Positions 15,484 to 24,338 of a stretch of DNA of 64,000 nt are shown piece after piece. The notes under the pieces were generated by a model, which saw nothing but the letters and a program-made list of their open reading frames with translations, searched no databases and was not told the origin of the DNA. Both the position numbers and the translations under genes were made by a program. The stretch lies in assembly GCA_017480225.1 (NCBI GenBank), contig JAFVBB010000010.1:1-64000 (forward strand), in the 5' to 3' direction. The first letter of the stretch is position 1; each line of letters begins with the position of its first letter. The stretch is from Bacteroidales bacterium. Lineage in GTDB: Bacteria; Bacteroidota; Bacteroidia; Bacteroidales; P3.

Positions 15484-18400
15484 ATGAAACGCTACCATTT
15501 GGTAAACAACATCATCGGGTGGGTCATCTGCATCATCGCATGCACTGTCTACATCCTCACCGCCGAAGCCACGGCCTCGTGGTGGGACTGCGGCGAGTAC
15601 ATAGCCACGGCTGTAAAGCTCGAGGTGGGGCATCCGCCGGGAGGGCCGACCTTCCAGATCCTGGGGCGCATCTTCTCCATGTTCGCCTCGCCCGAGGACG
15701 CCGCCCACGCCATCAACGTGATGAGCGCCGTGTGCAGCGGATTTACCATACTGTTCCTCTACTGGGGCATCACCTTGATGGGCAAGCACCTGCTGCCCGA
15801 CCAAAAGAACCCCTCGCTCAAGGACTGGCGCACGTGGGCTGTGTTCGCCTCGGGTGTGGTCGGTGCGCTGGCCTACACTTTCACCGACACGTTCTGGTTC
15901 TCGGCCGTGGAGGGCGAGGTCTACGCCATGAGCAGCTTCTTCACCGCGCTGGTGTTCTGGGCCATTCTGAAATGGGAGGAGCAGAGCGACGACCCGCGCT
16001 CGCTGCGCTGGCTGATACTGATATCGCTGCTGGTCGGCGTGGCCATCGGCGTGCATCTGCTCAACCTGCTCACCGTGCCGGCAATCTTCTACGTGGTCTA
16101 CTTCAAACGCTGGCCGAAGACCACCTTCAAGGGGTTCCTGATTACCGGTGTGCTTAGCGTGGTCACGCTGGCCGTGATCCTGTGGGGCATCATACCCGGC
16201 ATAGTCAATGTAGACTCGGCGGTCGACGTCTTCTTCGTCAACACGCTCGGCCTGCCCTTCAACAGCGGCACGATAGTCTACTTCGTGCTGCTGGCAGCGC
16301 TTGTGGTGTGGGGAATATGGTATTCGCACAAGAAATCCAAGCCCATCCTCAACGCCGCCTTGCTCAGCTTCGCCATGCTGGTGATAGGCTACAGCACGTT
16401 CTTCATGCTTGTGATTCGCGCCAACACCAACACTCCGCTCAACGAGAACGCGCCCAAGGACGCCGTGGCCATGCGTGCCTACCTGGGCCGCGAGCAGTAT
16501 GGCGACACTCCTCTGCTGACCGGCCAGTTCTACACCGCCGGCGCACCAATCAAGGTGAAGCAGGGCTATACCAAATATGTGCGCGGCAAGAATGCCGAGG
16601 GCAAGGATCGCTACATAGCCGCCGCCCACGCGCAGAAATACGTATACCGCGAGCAGCACACCGGAGTCTTCCCCCGCATGTGGAGCAACGACACCGACCG
16701 CCAGCACCCGAAGTTCTACGAATACTGGGCAGGCAAGACCTACGGCGGGCAGAAACCCACCGCCGGTCAGAACATGACCTACTTCAACCGCTACCAGCTG
16801 GGCTGGATGTACTGGCGCTACTTCATGTGGAACTTCGCCGGCAGGCAGAATGACATACAGGGTCACTACTTCAACGATGACGGCACACGCGACTACATCA
16901 ACGGCAACTGGATAAGCGGCATCAAGTTCATTGACGAGGCACGCCTCGGCCCGCAGGACAACCTGCCCGACCACCTGAAGGACAACAAGGCACGCAACCG
17001 CTACTACATGCTGCCGCTGCTGCTGGGCATCATAGGGCTGGTGTACCACGTGCGCCGCCATCCGAAGGACGCGTTCATTGTCTTCATCATGTTCTTCATG
17101 ACCGGCCTGGCCATCGCCATCTACCTCAACATGCCTCCACGCCAGCCGCGCGAGCGCGACTACGCCTTCGTGGGCTCGTTCAGCTTCTTCGCGATGTGGA
17201 TAGGCCTGGCCGTCATGGCAATTACAGAATGGGTTGCAAGGCTGTTCAAAAAGAACAGCGACAAGGCCGCCAAGGTGGCACTGCCCGTGGTGTTCGTGGC
17301 CTGCATGGCCGCCGCGCCCTGCCTGCTTGCCTCCGAGAACTGGGACGACCACGACCGCTCGCAGAAGACTGCTGCTCGCGACTTCGCCCAAAACTACCTC
17401 AAGAGCCTCAACAAGAACAGCGTGCTCATCACCTTCGGCGACAATGACACCTTCCCGCTGTGGTATACGCAGGAGGTGGAAGGCACCCGCACCGACGTGC
17501 GCATCCTCAACTTCACGCTGGCAGGTATGCACTGGTACGTGGAGCAGCTCTACAACACACTGTACGAGAGCGAGGCCCTGCCGTTCACTCTTCCCAAGGA
17601 GTTCTACGGCCTCGGCAACGACGCGTTCTATATCCTCGACCGCTCCGCGGAGTACCTTGAGCTGACCGACGTGCTTGCCATGCTGCGCGACCACCCCGAC
17701 CGCTTCACCCTAGGCAGCGGCGACACCAAGGCCTACTACCTGCCCACCAAGCGCTTCAAGATAACACTCGACGTTCCCGCGCTGGTAGAGGCCGGTGTGA
17801 TACCCGCCGAACTGGCCGACCGTGTAGACCCGGTGATTAGGTGGGAGGTGAGCCGCGATGTGATCTACCGCCATCAGATGATGTTCCTCGACATCATCGG
17901 CACCAACCGCTTCATGCGCGACATCAACATCATGAACCCAACGACGCAGGGGCTGCCGCAGATATTCCCGCCAATACGTTCCTTCCACGTGCAGGACGGC
18001 TTGAGCTACAAGCTTCTCCCCTACCCGCGCTTCCAACGCTTCACCGATCGCACTGCCGACTACTTCCTCAACGGCACCGACGGGCAGCCGCTCAAGTGGG
18101 GCAACCTCGACCGCGACATTTACATCGACCCAATAAGCGAGAACATGGCAGCCACCACACGGCAGACCATGACATTGGCCGCCCACCAGGAGGCAGTGGA
18201 CGGCAACCTCGACAAGGCTCGCGCCCTGCTCGACACGATGACGGCCCACTTCCCGGTGAAGAACTTCCCGCTCGACATCTACGCCGTCTACATCTACACC
18301 GGCAACAACAACTACATCGACGTGTTCGAGCTCTACCGCAACGTCTACGGCAAGGAGCGCGCCGCCGAGCTGTGGGAGAATGTGTTCGAATACTACAAGC

Positions 18401-18588
18401 AAGAGGGCGACTACCTTGTCCAGTTCAGAGGCAACAAGGCCGCCGGTGTGCGCTCGCGCATGAACGGCCAGGTTATCCAAGTAATCGGCCTGCTGCACGA
18501 CATTGCCCTGACCACACTTGAGGACGAGCAACTGGCCGACAAAGCCCTGCAGCAAGTGGCACGCTACAACCCCAACTTCATGATGTAG
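15484..18588 (+). CDS. DUF2723 (GT117) membrane protein, putative protein O-mannosyltransferase
   Basis: This roughly 1034-residue protein starts with MKRYHLVNNIIGWV and the family hallmark ASWWDCGEYIATAVKLEVGHPPGGP: the acidic DxGE pair and HPPG. About ten membrane helices follow to residue 600, then a long periplasmic/soluble C-terminal part with helical repeats. The family (TMEM260/GT117) is related to lipid-linked-sugar O-mannosyltransferases, and Bacteroidota modify many periplasmic proteins with O-glycans. ATG 15484 was preferred over an ATG four codons upstream because homologues start MKRY. Assignment to GT117 is firm; the sugar and acceptors are inferred. Confidence 0.88.
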   Translation: MKRYHLVNNIIGWVICIIACTVYILTAEATASWWDCGEYIATAVKLEVGHPPGGPTFQILGRIFSMFASPEDAAHAINVMSAVCSGFTILFLYWGITLMGKHLLPDQKNPSLKDWRTWAVFASGVVGALAYTFTDTFWFSAVEGEVYAMSSFFTALVFWAILKWEEQSDDPRSLRWLILISLLVGVAIGVHLLNLLTVPAIFYVVYFKRWPKTTFKGFLITGVLSVVTLAVILWGIIPGIVNVDSAVDVFFVNTLGLPFNSGTIVYFVLLAALVVWGIWYSHKKSKPILNAALLSFAMLVIGYSTFFMLVIRANTNTPLNENAPKDAVAMRAYLGREQYGDTPLLTGQFYTAGAPIKVKQGYTKYVRGKNAEGKDRYIAAAHAQKYVYREQHTGVFPRMWSNDTDRQHPKFYEYWAGKTYGGQKPTAGQNMTYFNRYQLGWMYWRYFMWNFAGRQNDIQGHYFNDDGTRDYINGNWISGIKFIDEARLGPQDNLPDHLKDNKARNRYYMLPLLLGIIGLVYHVRRHPKDAFIVFIMFFMTGLAIAIYLNMPPRQPRERDYAFVGSFSFFAMWIGLAVMAITEWVARLFKKNSDKAAKVALPVVFVACMAAAPCLLASENWDDHDRSQKTAARDFAQNYLKSLNKNSVLITFGDNDTFPLWYTQEVEGTRTDVRILNFTLAGMHWYVEQLYNTLYESEALPFTLPKEFYGLGNDAFYILDRSAEYLELTDVLAMLRDHPDRFTLGSGDTKAYYLPTKRFKITLDVPALVEAGVIPAELADRVDPVIRWEVSRDVIYRHQMMFLDIIGTNRFMRDINIMNPTTQGLPQIFPPIRSFHVQDGLSYKLLPYPRFQRFTDRTADYFLNGTDGQPLKWGNLDRDIYIDPISENMAATTRQTMTLAAHQEAVDGNLDKARALLDTMTAHFPVKNFPLDIYAVYIYTGNNNYIDVFELYRNVYGKERAAELWENVFEYYKQEGDYLVQFRGNKAAGVRSRMNGQVIQVIGLLHDIALTTLEDEQLADKALQQVARYNPNFMM

Positions 18589-18595
18589 CCCCACG

Positions 18596-18838
18596 ATGAA
18601 AAGGCAGAAGACGAAGAAGTACACGCTGACGCTCAGCGAGCCCGAACTACAACGCCTGACGCGATACGCCGCCCTCGACGGTGTATCGCGTCCCACGGCG
18701 TTGCGGCGCATTGTGAGCGACGCCCTACGCCAACGCGGCGACTCGGCAAGCCACGACGAGCGGCAGCTTGGCCTCTTCGACACGCTGCAAATCGACATCT
18801 TCAACAACACCAGCAAAACCATTAACGAAACCGACTGA
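18596..18838 (+). CDS. small ribbon-helix-helix-like protein
   Basis: The 80-residue protein is not one I recognise by name. Residues 8-48 (KYTLTLSEPELQRLTRYAALDG..., then a TALRRIVSDALRQR helix) resemble a ribbon-helix-helix (CopG/MetJ-like) DNA-binding fold. The C-terminal tail has a QLGLFDTLQIDIFN motif. It sits 7 bp after the GT117 gene and 3 bp before atpB, so it is certainly in the same transcript. It could be an autoregulator of the run or an accessory protein of unknown role. Confidence 0.65.
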   Translation: MKRQKTKKYTLTLSEPELQRLTRYAALDGVSRPTALRRIVSDALRQRGDSASHDERQLGLFDTLQIDIFNNTSKTINETD

Positions 18839-18841
18839 CCG

Positions 18842-19924
18842 ATGAGACGACTGCTTCTCCCGCTTCTCCTGATGGCCTCCATGCTGGCACTGCCGATGGC
18901 GGCAAATGCCAACACGACCGAGGAGTTCACACCTGGCTCGATGATTATCGGCCACGTGACCGACGCCCACGCGTGGCACCTCTTCGACTACGCCGACAAG
19001 GACGGCACCGAACACTCTGTTGCTGTGCCGCTGCCGATCATCCTCGTCAACGACGGGCACATCGATGTATTCAGCTCGGCCAAATTCCACCACGGACATG
19101 CCGACTACAAGGGCTACCGGTTGGTGGGCGGCGGAGCCGAGAAGGAGGAGATAGTGTGCGTGGACAGCAACGGCGAGCCCACCGGCAAAAAGCCTGTCGA
19201 CCTCAGCATCACCAAGACCTCGGCGGCAGTGATGATAGCCGTCATTCTGCTCATCGTCATCATCTTCATTGCCCGCGCAGGCTACAAAAAGCGCCCCGAC
19301 CAAGCGCCCAAGGGTCTGCAGAGCCTGGTGGAGATGCTGGTGGTGTTTGTGCGCGACAACATTGTGCGCCCCATGATCGGCGAGAAACATTACCAAAAGT
19401 ACCTGCCCTACCTGCTCACCCTCTTCTTCTTCATCTTCTTCTGCAACATACTGGGCCTTATACCGATATTCCCGGCAGGCGCCAACATCACCGGCAACAT
19501 AGCCATCACGGCCATCCTCGCGCTGATTACCTTCATCATCACCAACGTTAGCGGCAACCGCCACTATTGGACCGACATCTTCAACACCCCCGGCGTGCCC
19601 GCATGGCTCAAGGTGTTCCCGCTGATGCCTCTGGTCGAGGTAGTGGGCGTGCTCACCAAACCCATAGTGCTGATGATACGACTCTTCGCCAACATGACCG
19701 CCGGTCACATCGTGATACTCGGCTTTGTCACCATCATCTTCATCATGAGCCAGCTATTCGGCGCCGGGGTCGGTGCCGGGGTCAGCGTGGTGAGCGTGTT
19801 CTTCAGCGTATTCATCTCGCTGCTCGAGTGCCTTGTGGCCTACATCCAGGCATTCGTGTTCACCATGCTCTCCGCTCTCTACATCGGAATGGCCGTGGCC
19901 GAGCCCCACCACAAGGAGGCATGA
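18842..19924 (+). CDS. atpB: F0F1 ATP synthase subunit a
   Basis: The 360-residue membrane subunit forms the proton or sodium half-channels against the c-ring. It has an N-terminal signal-peptide-like segment and an extended ectodomain (about 20-125) typical of Bacteroidota subunit a. Five to six helices follow, including the invariant Arg in VLMIRLFANMTAGHI and the final helix IQAFVFTMLSALYIGMAV. Unusually, no other atp gene is adjacent: upstream is the RHH-like gene and downstream is pgk. The sequence looks intact and functional. Confidence 0.95.
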   Translation: MRRLLLPLLLMASMLALPMAANANTTEEFTPGSMIIGHVTDAHAWHLFDYADKDGTEHSVAVPLPIILVNDGHIDVFSSAKFHHGHADYKGYRLVGGGAEKEEIVCVDSNGEPTGKKPVDLSITKTSAAVMIAVILLIVIIFIARAGYKKRPDQAPKGLQSLVEMLVVFVRDNIVRPMIGEKHYQKYLPYLLTLFFFIFFCNILGLIPIFPAGANITGNIAITAILALITFIITNVSGNRHYWTDIFNTPGVPAWLKVFPLMPLVEVVGVLTKPIVLMIRLFANMTAGHIVILGFVTIIFIMSQLFGAGVGAGVSVVSVFFSVFISLLECLVAYIQAFVFTMLSALYIGMAVAEPHHKEA

Positions 19925-19956
19925 GGCCGCAACCCTGCGCAACACACCACACCGTC

Positions 19957-21153
19957 ATGAAAAGCATACAAGACACCAATTTTGCCGGGCACAAGGTTCT
20001 GCTTCGCGTGGATTTCAACGTGCCGGTCGACGAGAACAAACACATCACCGACGACACCCGGATGCGCGAGTCGTTGCCCACAATCAACAAACTGCTGGCC
20101 GACGGCGCGTCACTGATTATCATGGCGCACTTTGGCCGTCCGAAGAAAGGCGGCTTCGAGCCCGAACTTACGCTCGAGCCCGTGGCCAGGCACCTGGAGC
20201 AACTGATAGGCCGCCCCGTGGCCTTCACGCAGCAGCTGCTGGGCAGCGGCGAGCCCGAGGCCATGGCCGCAAGCCTGAAACCAGGCGAGGCAATGCTGCT
20301 CGAAAACATCCGCTTCTACCCCGAGGAGACAAAAGGCGGCGAGGAGCTGGCACGCCAACTGGCCGCACTGGGCGACTGCTACGTAAACGACGCCTTCGGC
20401 GCCGCCCACCGAGAGCATTCGTCAACGGCGGTCATTGCTCGCTTCTTCCCCAACGACAAGTACTTCGGCTTCTTAATGGAGAACGAGGTACGCAACCTCG
20501 AGCACCTCATGCAGGCGCCGCAGCGCCCGTTCACGGCCATAATCGGCGGCAGCAAAGTGAGCAGCAAGATAGGCATACTGGAGAACCTCATCGACAAGGT
20601 GGACAACATCGTCATCATCGGCGGTATGCGCTACACATTCACCAAAGCCCTGGGCGGACACATCGGCAACAGCATCTGCGAGGACGACAAGATGGAGCTG
20701 GCCCTCGAATTGATGCGCCGCATGGACGAGCGCGGGGTGAGGTACTACCTGCCTGCCGACAGCGTCGTGGCCGACCGCTTCGACAACGACGCCGCCACCA
20801 TGGTCGTCCCCTCAGGCGAGGTGCCCGACGGCTGGGAAAGCATGGACTGCGGCCCGGAGAGCTGCCAAATGCTGCGCGAGGTGATTATGCAAAGCAAGAC
20901 CATACTGTGGAACGGCCCCGCCGGAGTGTTCGAGATGCCAGCCTTCGCCCAAGGCACACGCCAGATAGCCACCTACGTGGCCGAAGCCTGCGCCGCCGGA
21001 TGCTTCGCTGCCGTGGGCGGCGGCGACTCGGTGGCCGCAGTGAAGCAGATGGGGCTGGCCGACAAGATGAGCTACGTCTCGACAGGCGGCGGAGCCATGC
21101 TTGAATACCTTGAGGGCAAAGAGCTGCCCGGCATACGGGCCATCAAAGACTGA
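19957..21153 (+). CDS. pgk: phosphoglycerate kinase
   Basis: The 398-residue glycolytic enzyme transfers phosphate between 1,3-bisphosphoglycerate and ADP. The start MKSIQDTNFAGHKVLLRVDFNVPVD, the substrate-binding HFGRPK, the EENIRF-like LLENIRFYPEE, the hinge GGSKVSSKI and the nucleotide-binding GGGDSVAAV are all present. ATG 19957 gives the normal N-terminus; the longer frame runs through atpB. It is last in the run and is followed by a strong terminator. Confidence 0.97.
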   Translation: MKSIQDTNFAGHKVLLRVDFNVPVDENKHITDDTRMRESLPTINKLLADGASLIIMAHFGRPKKGGFEPELTLEPVARHLEQLIGRPVAFTQQLLGSGEPEAMAASLKPGEAMLLENIRFYPEETKGGEELARQLAALGDCYVNDAFGAAHREHSSTAVIARFFPNDKYFGFLMENEVRNLEHLMQAPQRPFTAIIGGSKVSSKIGILENLIDKVDNIVIIGGMRYTFTKALGGHIGNSICEDDKMELALELMRRMDERGVRYYLPADSVVADRFDNDAATMVVPSGEVPDGWESMDCGPESCQMLREVIMQSKTILWNGPAGVFEMPAFAQGTRQIATYVAEACAAGCFAAVGGGDSVAAVKQMGLADKMSYVSTGGGAMLEYLEGKELPGIRAIKD

Positions 21154-21240
21154 CGGCGGCCAACCGCGGCGGCGCAACGGCAACGAATGGCCAGCACGGC
21201 TCAGCGAGCCAGGCCGACCTGCCAGCAGCCGATCAGGAAG

Positions 21241-21279
21241 AAGAGGGCGCGTCCTTGAAAAAGCGACGCGCCCTCTTTT
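21241..21279 (+). terminator. terminator after pgk
   Basis: A perfect 13-bp stem (AAGAGGGCGCGTC, 21241-21253, with 21265-21277) and a run of Ts. It lies about 90 bp after the pgk stop. Confidence 0.88.
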
Positions 21280-21585
21280 CATATCTCGTGCCCACCCTCA
21301 TTCCGGTGTATGTGCGTAATCGGCATTGACATTGATTTACAATCACTTGCAGACACCAATAGCCACATCGCATTGAAAATCAAGCAGAAGAGGCATCAAG
21401 TCCGTATCAACACCGCCTGTTCTTCGATTGTTCTCCGATTGTTCTTCGATTGTTCTTCGATTTAATATCGAAGAACAATCGAAGAACAATCGGAGAACAA
21501 TCGAAGAACAGACGGCCTTGACATGGTGCTGAAATGCCCCGCCTACAATGCTACGGCGAGCCGTAGCAGGCTGAATGGCAAAAAG
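21280..21585. other. convergent intergenic region
   Basis: Between the terminators of pgk and the decarboxylase operon. It contains palindrome copy 2 (21413-21515) and an extra 8-bp hairpin (TGCTACGG/CCGTAGCA, 21549-21568). No gene is visible. Confidence 0.6.
21413..21515. repeat. 103-bp palindromic element, copy 2
   Basis: 49-bp arms 21413-21461 and 21467-21515, loop TTAAT. There is a single mismatch in the arms (CCGCCTG opposite CAGACGG). The loop is the reverse complement of the copy 1 loop. It lies between two terminators, so it should not be strongly transcribed from either side. Confidence 0.97.
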
Positions 21586-21623
21586 AAAAGAGGGTGTCCG
21601 CATTGTCCGCAACACCCTCTTTT
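21586..21623 (-). terminator. terminator of the decarboxylase operon
   Basis: 12-bp stem AAAAGAGGGTGT/ACACCCTCTTTT (21586-21597 with 21612-21623) beginning about 20 bp after the beta-subunit stop codon on the minus strand, with further T-rich sequence after it. Confidence 0.85.
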
Positions 21624-21642
21624 GCCGTTTGCCTTCGCACCG

Positions 21643-22812
21643 TCAGTGCAGGAAAGCAAGCAGAATGCCGGCCGCCACCGCGCTGCCCACCACTCCGGCC
21701 ACGTTGGGACCCATGGCGTGCTGCAGCAGGTAGTTGGTCTTGTCGTACTCAAGCCCCACATTGTTCGACACTCGCGCCGCGTCGGGCACCGCGCTCACGC
21801 CGCTGTTGCCGATGAGGGGGTTGATCTTGTTGCCCTCCTTGAGGAAGAGGTTCATTATCTTGACGAAGAGCACACCGCAGAATGTGGCCACGATGAACGA
21901 GCCCGCACCGAGGGCGAATATCATCAGCGACTTGCCGGTGAGGAACACCGAGGCCTGCGTCGACGCGCCCACTGTGATGCCGATGAGCAGCGTGCAGATG
22001 TTGACCACGGCGTTGGAGGCCACGTCGCTCAGGCGCTTGGTGACTCCACACTCTTTAAGCAGGTTGCCGAAGAAGAGCATACCCAGCAACGGCAGGCCGC
22101 TCGGCACAATGAAAGCGCAGAAAAGCAGGCCGATGATCGGGAAGCTGATCTTCTCCAGGCGCGACACCTGGCGCGGCGGTTTCATGCGAATGGTGCGCTC
22201 CTTCTTCGTGGTGAGCAGTCGCATGATCGGTGGCTGGATGACCGGCACAAGGGCCATGTAGCTGTACGCGCTCACCGCGATGGCACCCATCAGGTCGGGT
22301 GCAAGCTGGCTGCTGATGAAGATGGCCGTCGGGCCGTCGGCTCCGCCGATGATGCCAATGGCACCAGCCTCATTGGGCATGAAGCCCAGCGCCAGGGCGC
22401 CCATGTAGGCGGCGAAGATGCCTACCTGCGCGGCCGCGCCGATGAGCATGAGTTTGGGGTTGGAAAGCAGGGCGGAGAAATCGGTCATGGCGCCTATGCC
22501 GAGGAATATCAACGGCGGATACCAGCCGTTCTGAACGCCGTGGTAGAGGATGTTGAGCACCGAGCCCTGCTCGTAGATGCCTATTTTCAGCCCGGGATAG
22601 AATGGGATGTTGCCGATGAGCATTCCGAAGCCGATCGGAACAAGCAGCAGGGGCTCGAACTCGTACTTGATGCCGAGGAAGATGAACACCAACCCGACAA
22701 GCAGCATCGCTATGTGAGGCCACGTGACGTTGGCAAAGCCGGTGTACTCCACAAACTGCACCAGCTGCGTCGACATGAACTCCATGAAGCCCCCAGTGGC
22801 TAGACTAATCAT
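21643..22812 (-). CDS. mmdB: sodium-translocating decarboxylase beta subunit (methylmalonyl-CoA decarboxylase type)
   Basis: The 389-residue, roughly 11-helix membrane subunit couples decarboxylation of carboxybiotin to Na+ export. Family hallmarks are visible: YHGVQNGWYPPLIFLGIGAMTDF near residue 90-115 and the ion-site segment GAIGIIGGADGPTAIF, plus GNSGVSAVPDAARVS and the QHAMGPNVAGVVGSA end. It is the last gene of the operon mmdA, Cys-rich protein, OadG-like, biotin carrier, beta. The neighbouring mmdA points to methylmalonyl-CoA rather than oxaloacetate as substrate. Confidence 0.95.
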   Translation of the reverse strand: MISLATGGFMEFMSTQLVQFVEYTGFANVTWPHIAMLLVGLVFIFLGIKYEFEPLLLVPIGFGMLIGNIPFYPGLKIGIYEQGSVLNILYHGVQNGWYPPLIFLGIGAMTDFSALLSNPKLMLIGAAAQVGIFAAYMGALALGFMPNEAGAIGIIGGADGPTAIFISSQLAPDLMGAIAVSAYSYMALVPVIQPPIMRLLTTKKERTIRMKPPRQVSRLEKISFPIIGLLFCAFIVPSGLPLLGMLFFGNLLKECGVTKRLSDVASNAVVNICTLLIGITVGASTQASVFLTGKSLMIFALGAGSFIVATFCGVLFVKIMNLFLKEGNKINPLIGNSGVSAVPDAARVSNNVGLEYDKTNYLLQHAMGPNVAGVVGSAVAAGILLAFLH

Positions 22813-22881
22813 TGTCCTAATGTTTTGGTTAAATAGTTTGAGTGTTAAGCCTTCAGGCCAAAGCGTAGCCCAGGTCCGCGC

Positions 22882-23313
22882 CTACCCGATGACGACCAGC
22901 ACATCGCCCTCGAGCACGCTGTCGCCCTTGCGCACCTTCACCTCCTTCACCGTTCCGGCAGCGTCGGCCTCGATGTTGTTCTCCATCTTCATGGCCTCGA
23001 GCAGCACCACCGTCTGGCCTTCCTTAACGGTGTCGCCAACGTTGACGAACACGTCGAGGATGGTGCCCGGCAGCGGTGTGGTCACCTTGCTGCCAGCGGC
23101 CGGGGCGTTGCTTTTCTGCACTGCGCCACCCGGGGCAGCCGTCACTTGCGGGCGCGGCGAGCTTACCACGGTCTTGCGCACAGGCTTCATCTCCTGGTCC
23201 ACGGTCACGGTGTAGGCCTGACCGTTCACCTCGAGCCTCACCTCCTGCCCTTCCACCTCGTTGATGTCCACACTGTAGTCGTGGCCGTTTATCTTGAGCT
23301 TGTAGTTTTTCAT
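22882..23313 (-). CDS. mmdC: biotin carboxyl carrier subunit
   Basis: The 143-residue protein carries biotin between the carboxyltransferase and the membrane pump. The C-terminal biotinyl domain (about 72-143) contains EAMKMENN with the biotinylated Lys. The N-terminal 40 residues form a small beta-rich segment, joined by an Ala/Pro-rich flexible linker (about 45-70). ATG 23313 was chosen as the only start that begins at the conserved MKNYKLKINGHDYSV; the longer frame overlaps the OadG-like gene. Downstream of it, 69 bp separate it from the beta subunit. Confidence 0.95.
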   Translation of the reverse strand: MKNYKLKINGHDYSVDINEVEGQEVRLEVNGQAYTVTVDQEMKPVRKTVVSSPRPQVTAAPGGAVQKSNAPAAGSKVTTPLPGTILDVFVNVGDTVKEGQTVVLLEAMKMENNIEADAAGTVKEVKVRKGDSVLEGDVLVVIG

Positions 23314-23318
23314 CGTTC

Positions 23319-24254
23319 TTATCTCCTGTTGCTGAAATAATGGTTCATGTTGTAGTATTTGGCGTTCCACGGGGTCCAGTCGCGCTCCACCTTCTGAATG
23401 GTGATGACGGCATCCTCCTCGTCGTGCAGCTCGTCGTTGTAGAGGTGTATTGCCGCGGCTATGGCGGCGGCCACCTCGGCCTCGTCGCCAGCGGCAGTAG
23501 GAGCAGCCTCTGTCTTGCCCTCCTTCGGCTTGCGGCTTCCCAGCCCGGCAATGAGCTTGCCCGAACCTTGCAGAATAAGCGCGATGCACACCAGGGCAAG
23601 GAACACCACGGCCACGGCCACAGCCGTCAGCCCGATGCCGACGGGGTCGGTCTCCTTTATCTTCTCCGCCTGCTTGGCCACCCTGTAGTGGCTTGCCAGC
23701 GAGGGCGCGTGCTCGAAGGCATCGAGGCCGTCGCGCAGCGGGAGCACCTCGATGTCGTAGCCATACTGGTTGCGGCCCACCACCATCACTTGCCCATGCT
23801 CAAAGTGCATGGCATACATCGGGCAGCTGAAGCCACGGCGCGCCACAACATTGAGGTCGGCGTCGAGCAGTGCCAGATATGCAGAGTCGGTCTTTGACGA
23901 GGCCAGCACCGCCACATACGGCCCGACGCTGCCCACGCTCACAGGGCGCAGTATTTTCGCCAGGTCGTGCCTCTTGTGGATGTCGTCGGTCTGGAACGTG
24001 GCCGCAGTACGCATCCTGCCGTCTACGGCGTCGACCACATGCACCGAGCACTCAATGCTGTCTATGGCCACAAATGCCCGCAGCATCGGCGCAAAGCACA
24101 TCTTTGTGCTTTGGAACTCGACGGCAGGCACCGAGTTGTGCATCGGGCAGCCTGCGTGCGGTGCGGCCTCGCCGGCAGGCGGCTGCGCCGACACTGCCAC
24201 GGCCGCCAGAGCCAACACTCCCGGCAATAGTATCTTCTTTAACTTGTTCATCAA
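23319..24254 (-). CDS. mmdD: OadG-like small membrane subunit with a large extracytoplasmic domain
   Basis: The 311-residue protein has a signal peptide (1-23), an extracytoplasmic domain (about 24-204), one membrane helix (about 205-228) and an OadG-type cytoplasmic tail with an Ala/Glu-rich region and the terminal WTPWNAKYYNMNHYF motif. OadG/MmdD anchors and stabilises the pump and can bind zinc. The extra domain contains HAGCPMH (His33, Cys36, His39) and a second CPM...H segment (SCPMYAMHFEHG), reminiscent of small metal-binding motifs. The combination is notable beside the Cys-rich gene upstream. Gene symbol by operon position. Confidence 0.85.
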   Translation of the reverse strand: MMNKLKKILLPGVLALAAVAVSAQPPAGEAAPHAGCPMHNSVPAVEFQSTKMCFAPMLRAFVAIDSIECSVHVVDAVDGRMRTAATFQTDDIHKRHDLAKILRPVSVGSVGPYVAVLASSKTDSAYLALLDADLNVVARRGFSCPMYAMHFEHGQVMVVGRNQYGYDIEVLPLRDGLDAFEHAPSLASHYRVAKQAEKIKETDPVGIGLTAVAVAVVFLALVCIALILQGSGKLIAGLGSRKPKEGKTEAAPTAAGDEAEVAAAIAAAIHLYNDELHDEEDAVITIQKVERDWTPWNAKYYNMNHYFSNRR

Positions 24255-24338
24255 TTATCGAATGCTGTTAACTCCAACATCATTACACAGCGGGTGCCGC
24301 CGGACGCGGGCTTTGCCGCGCCCGGCACACTCACAGGC

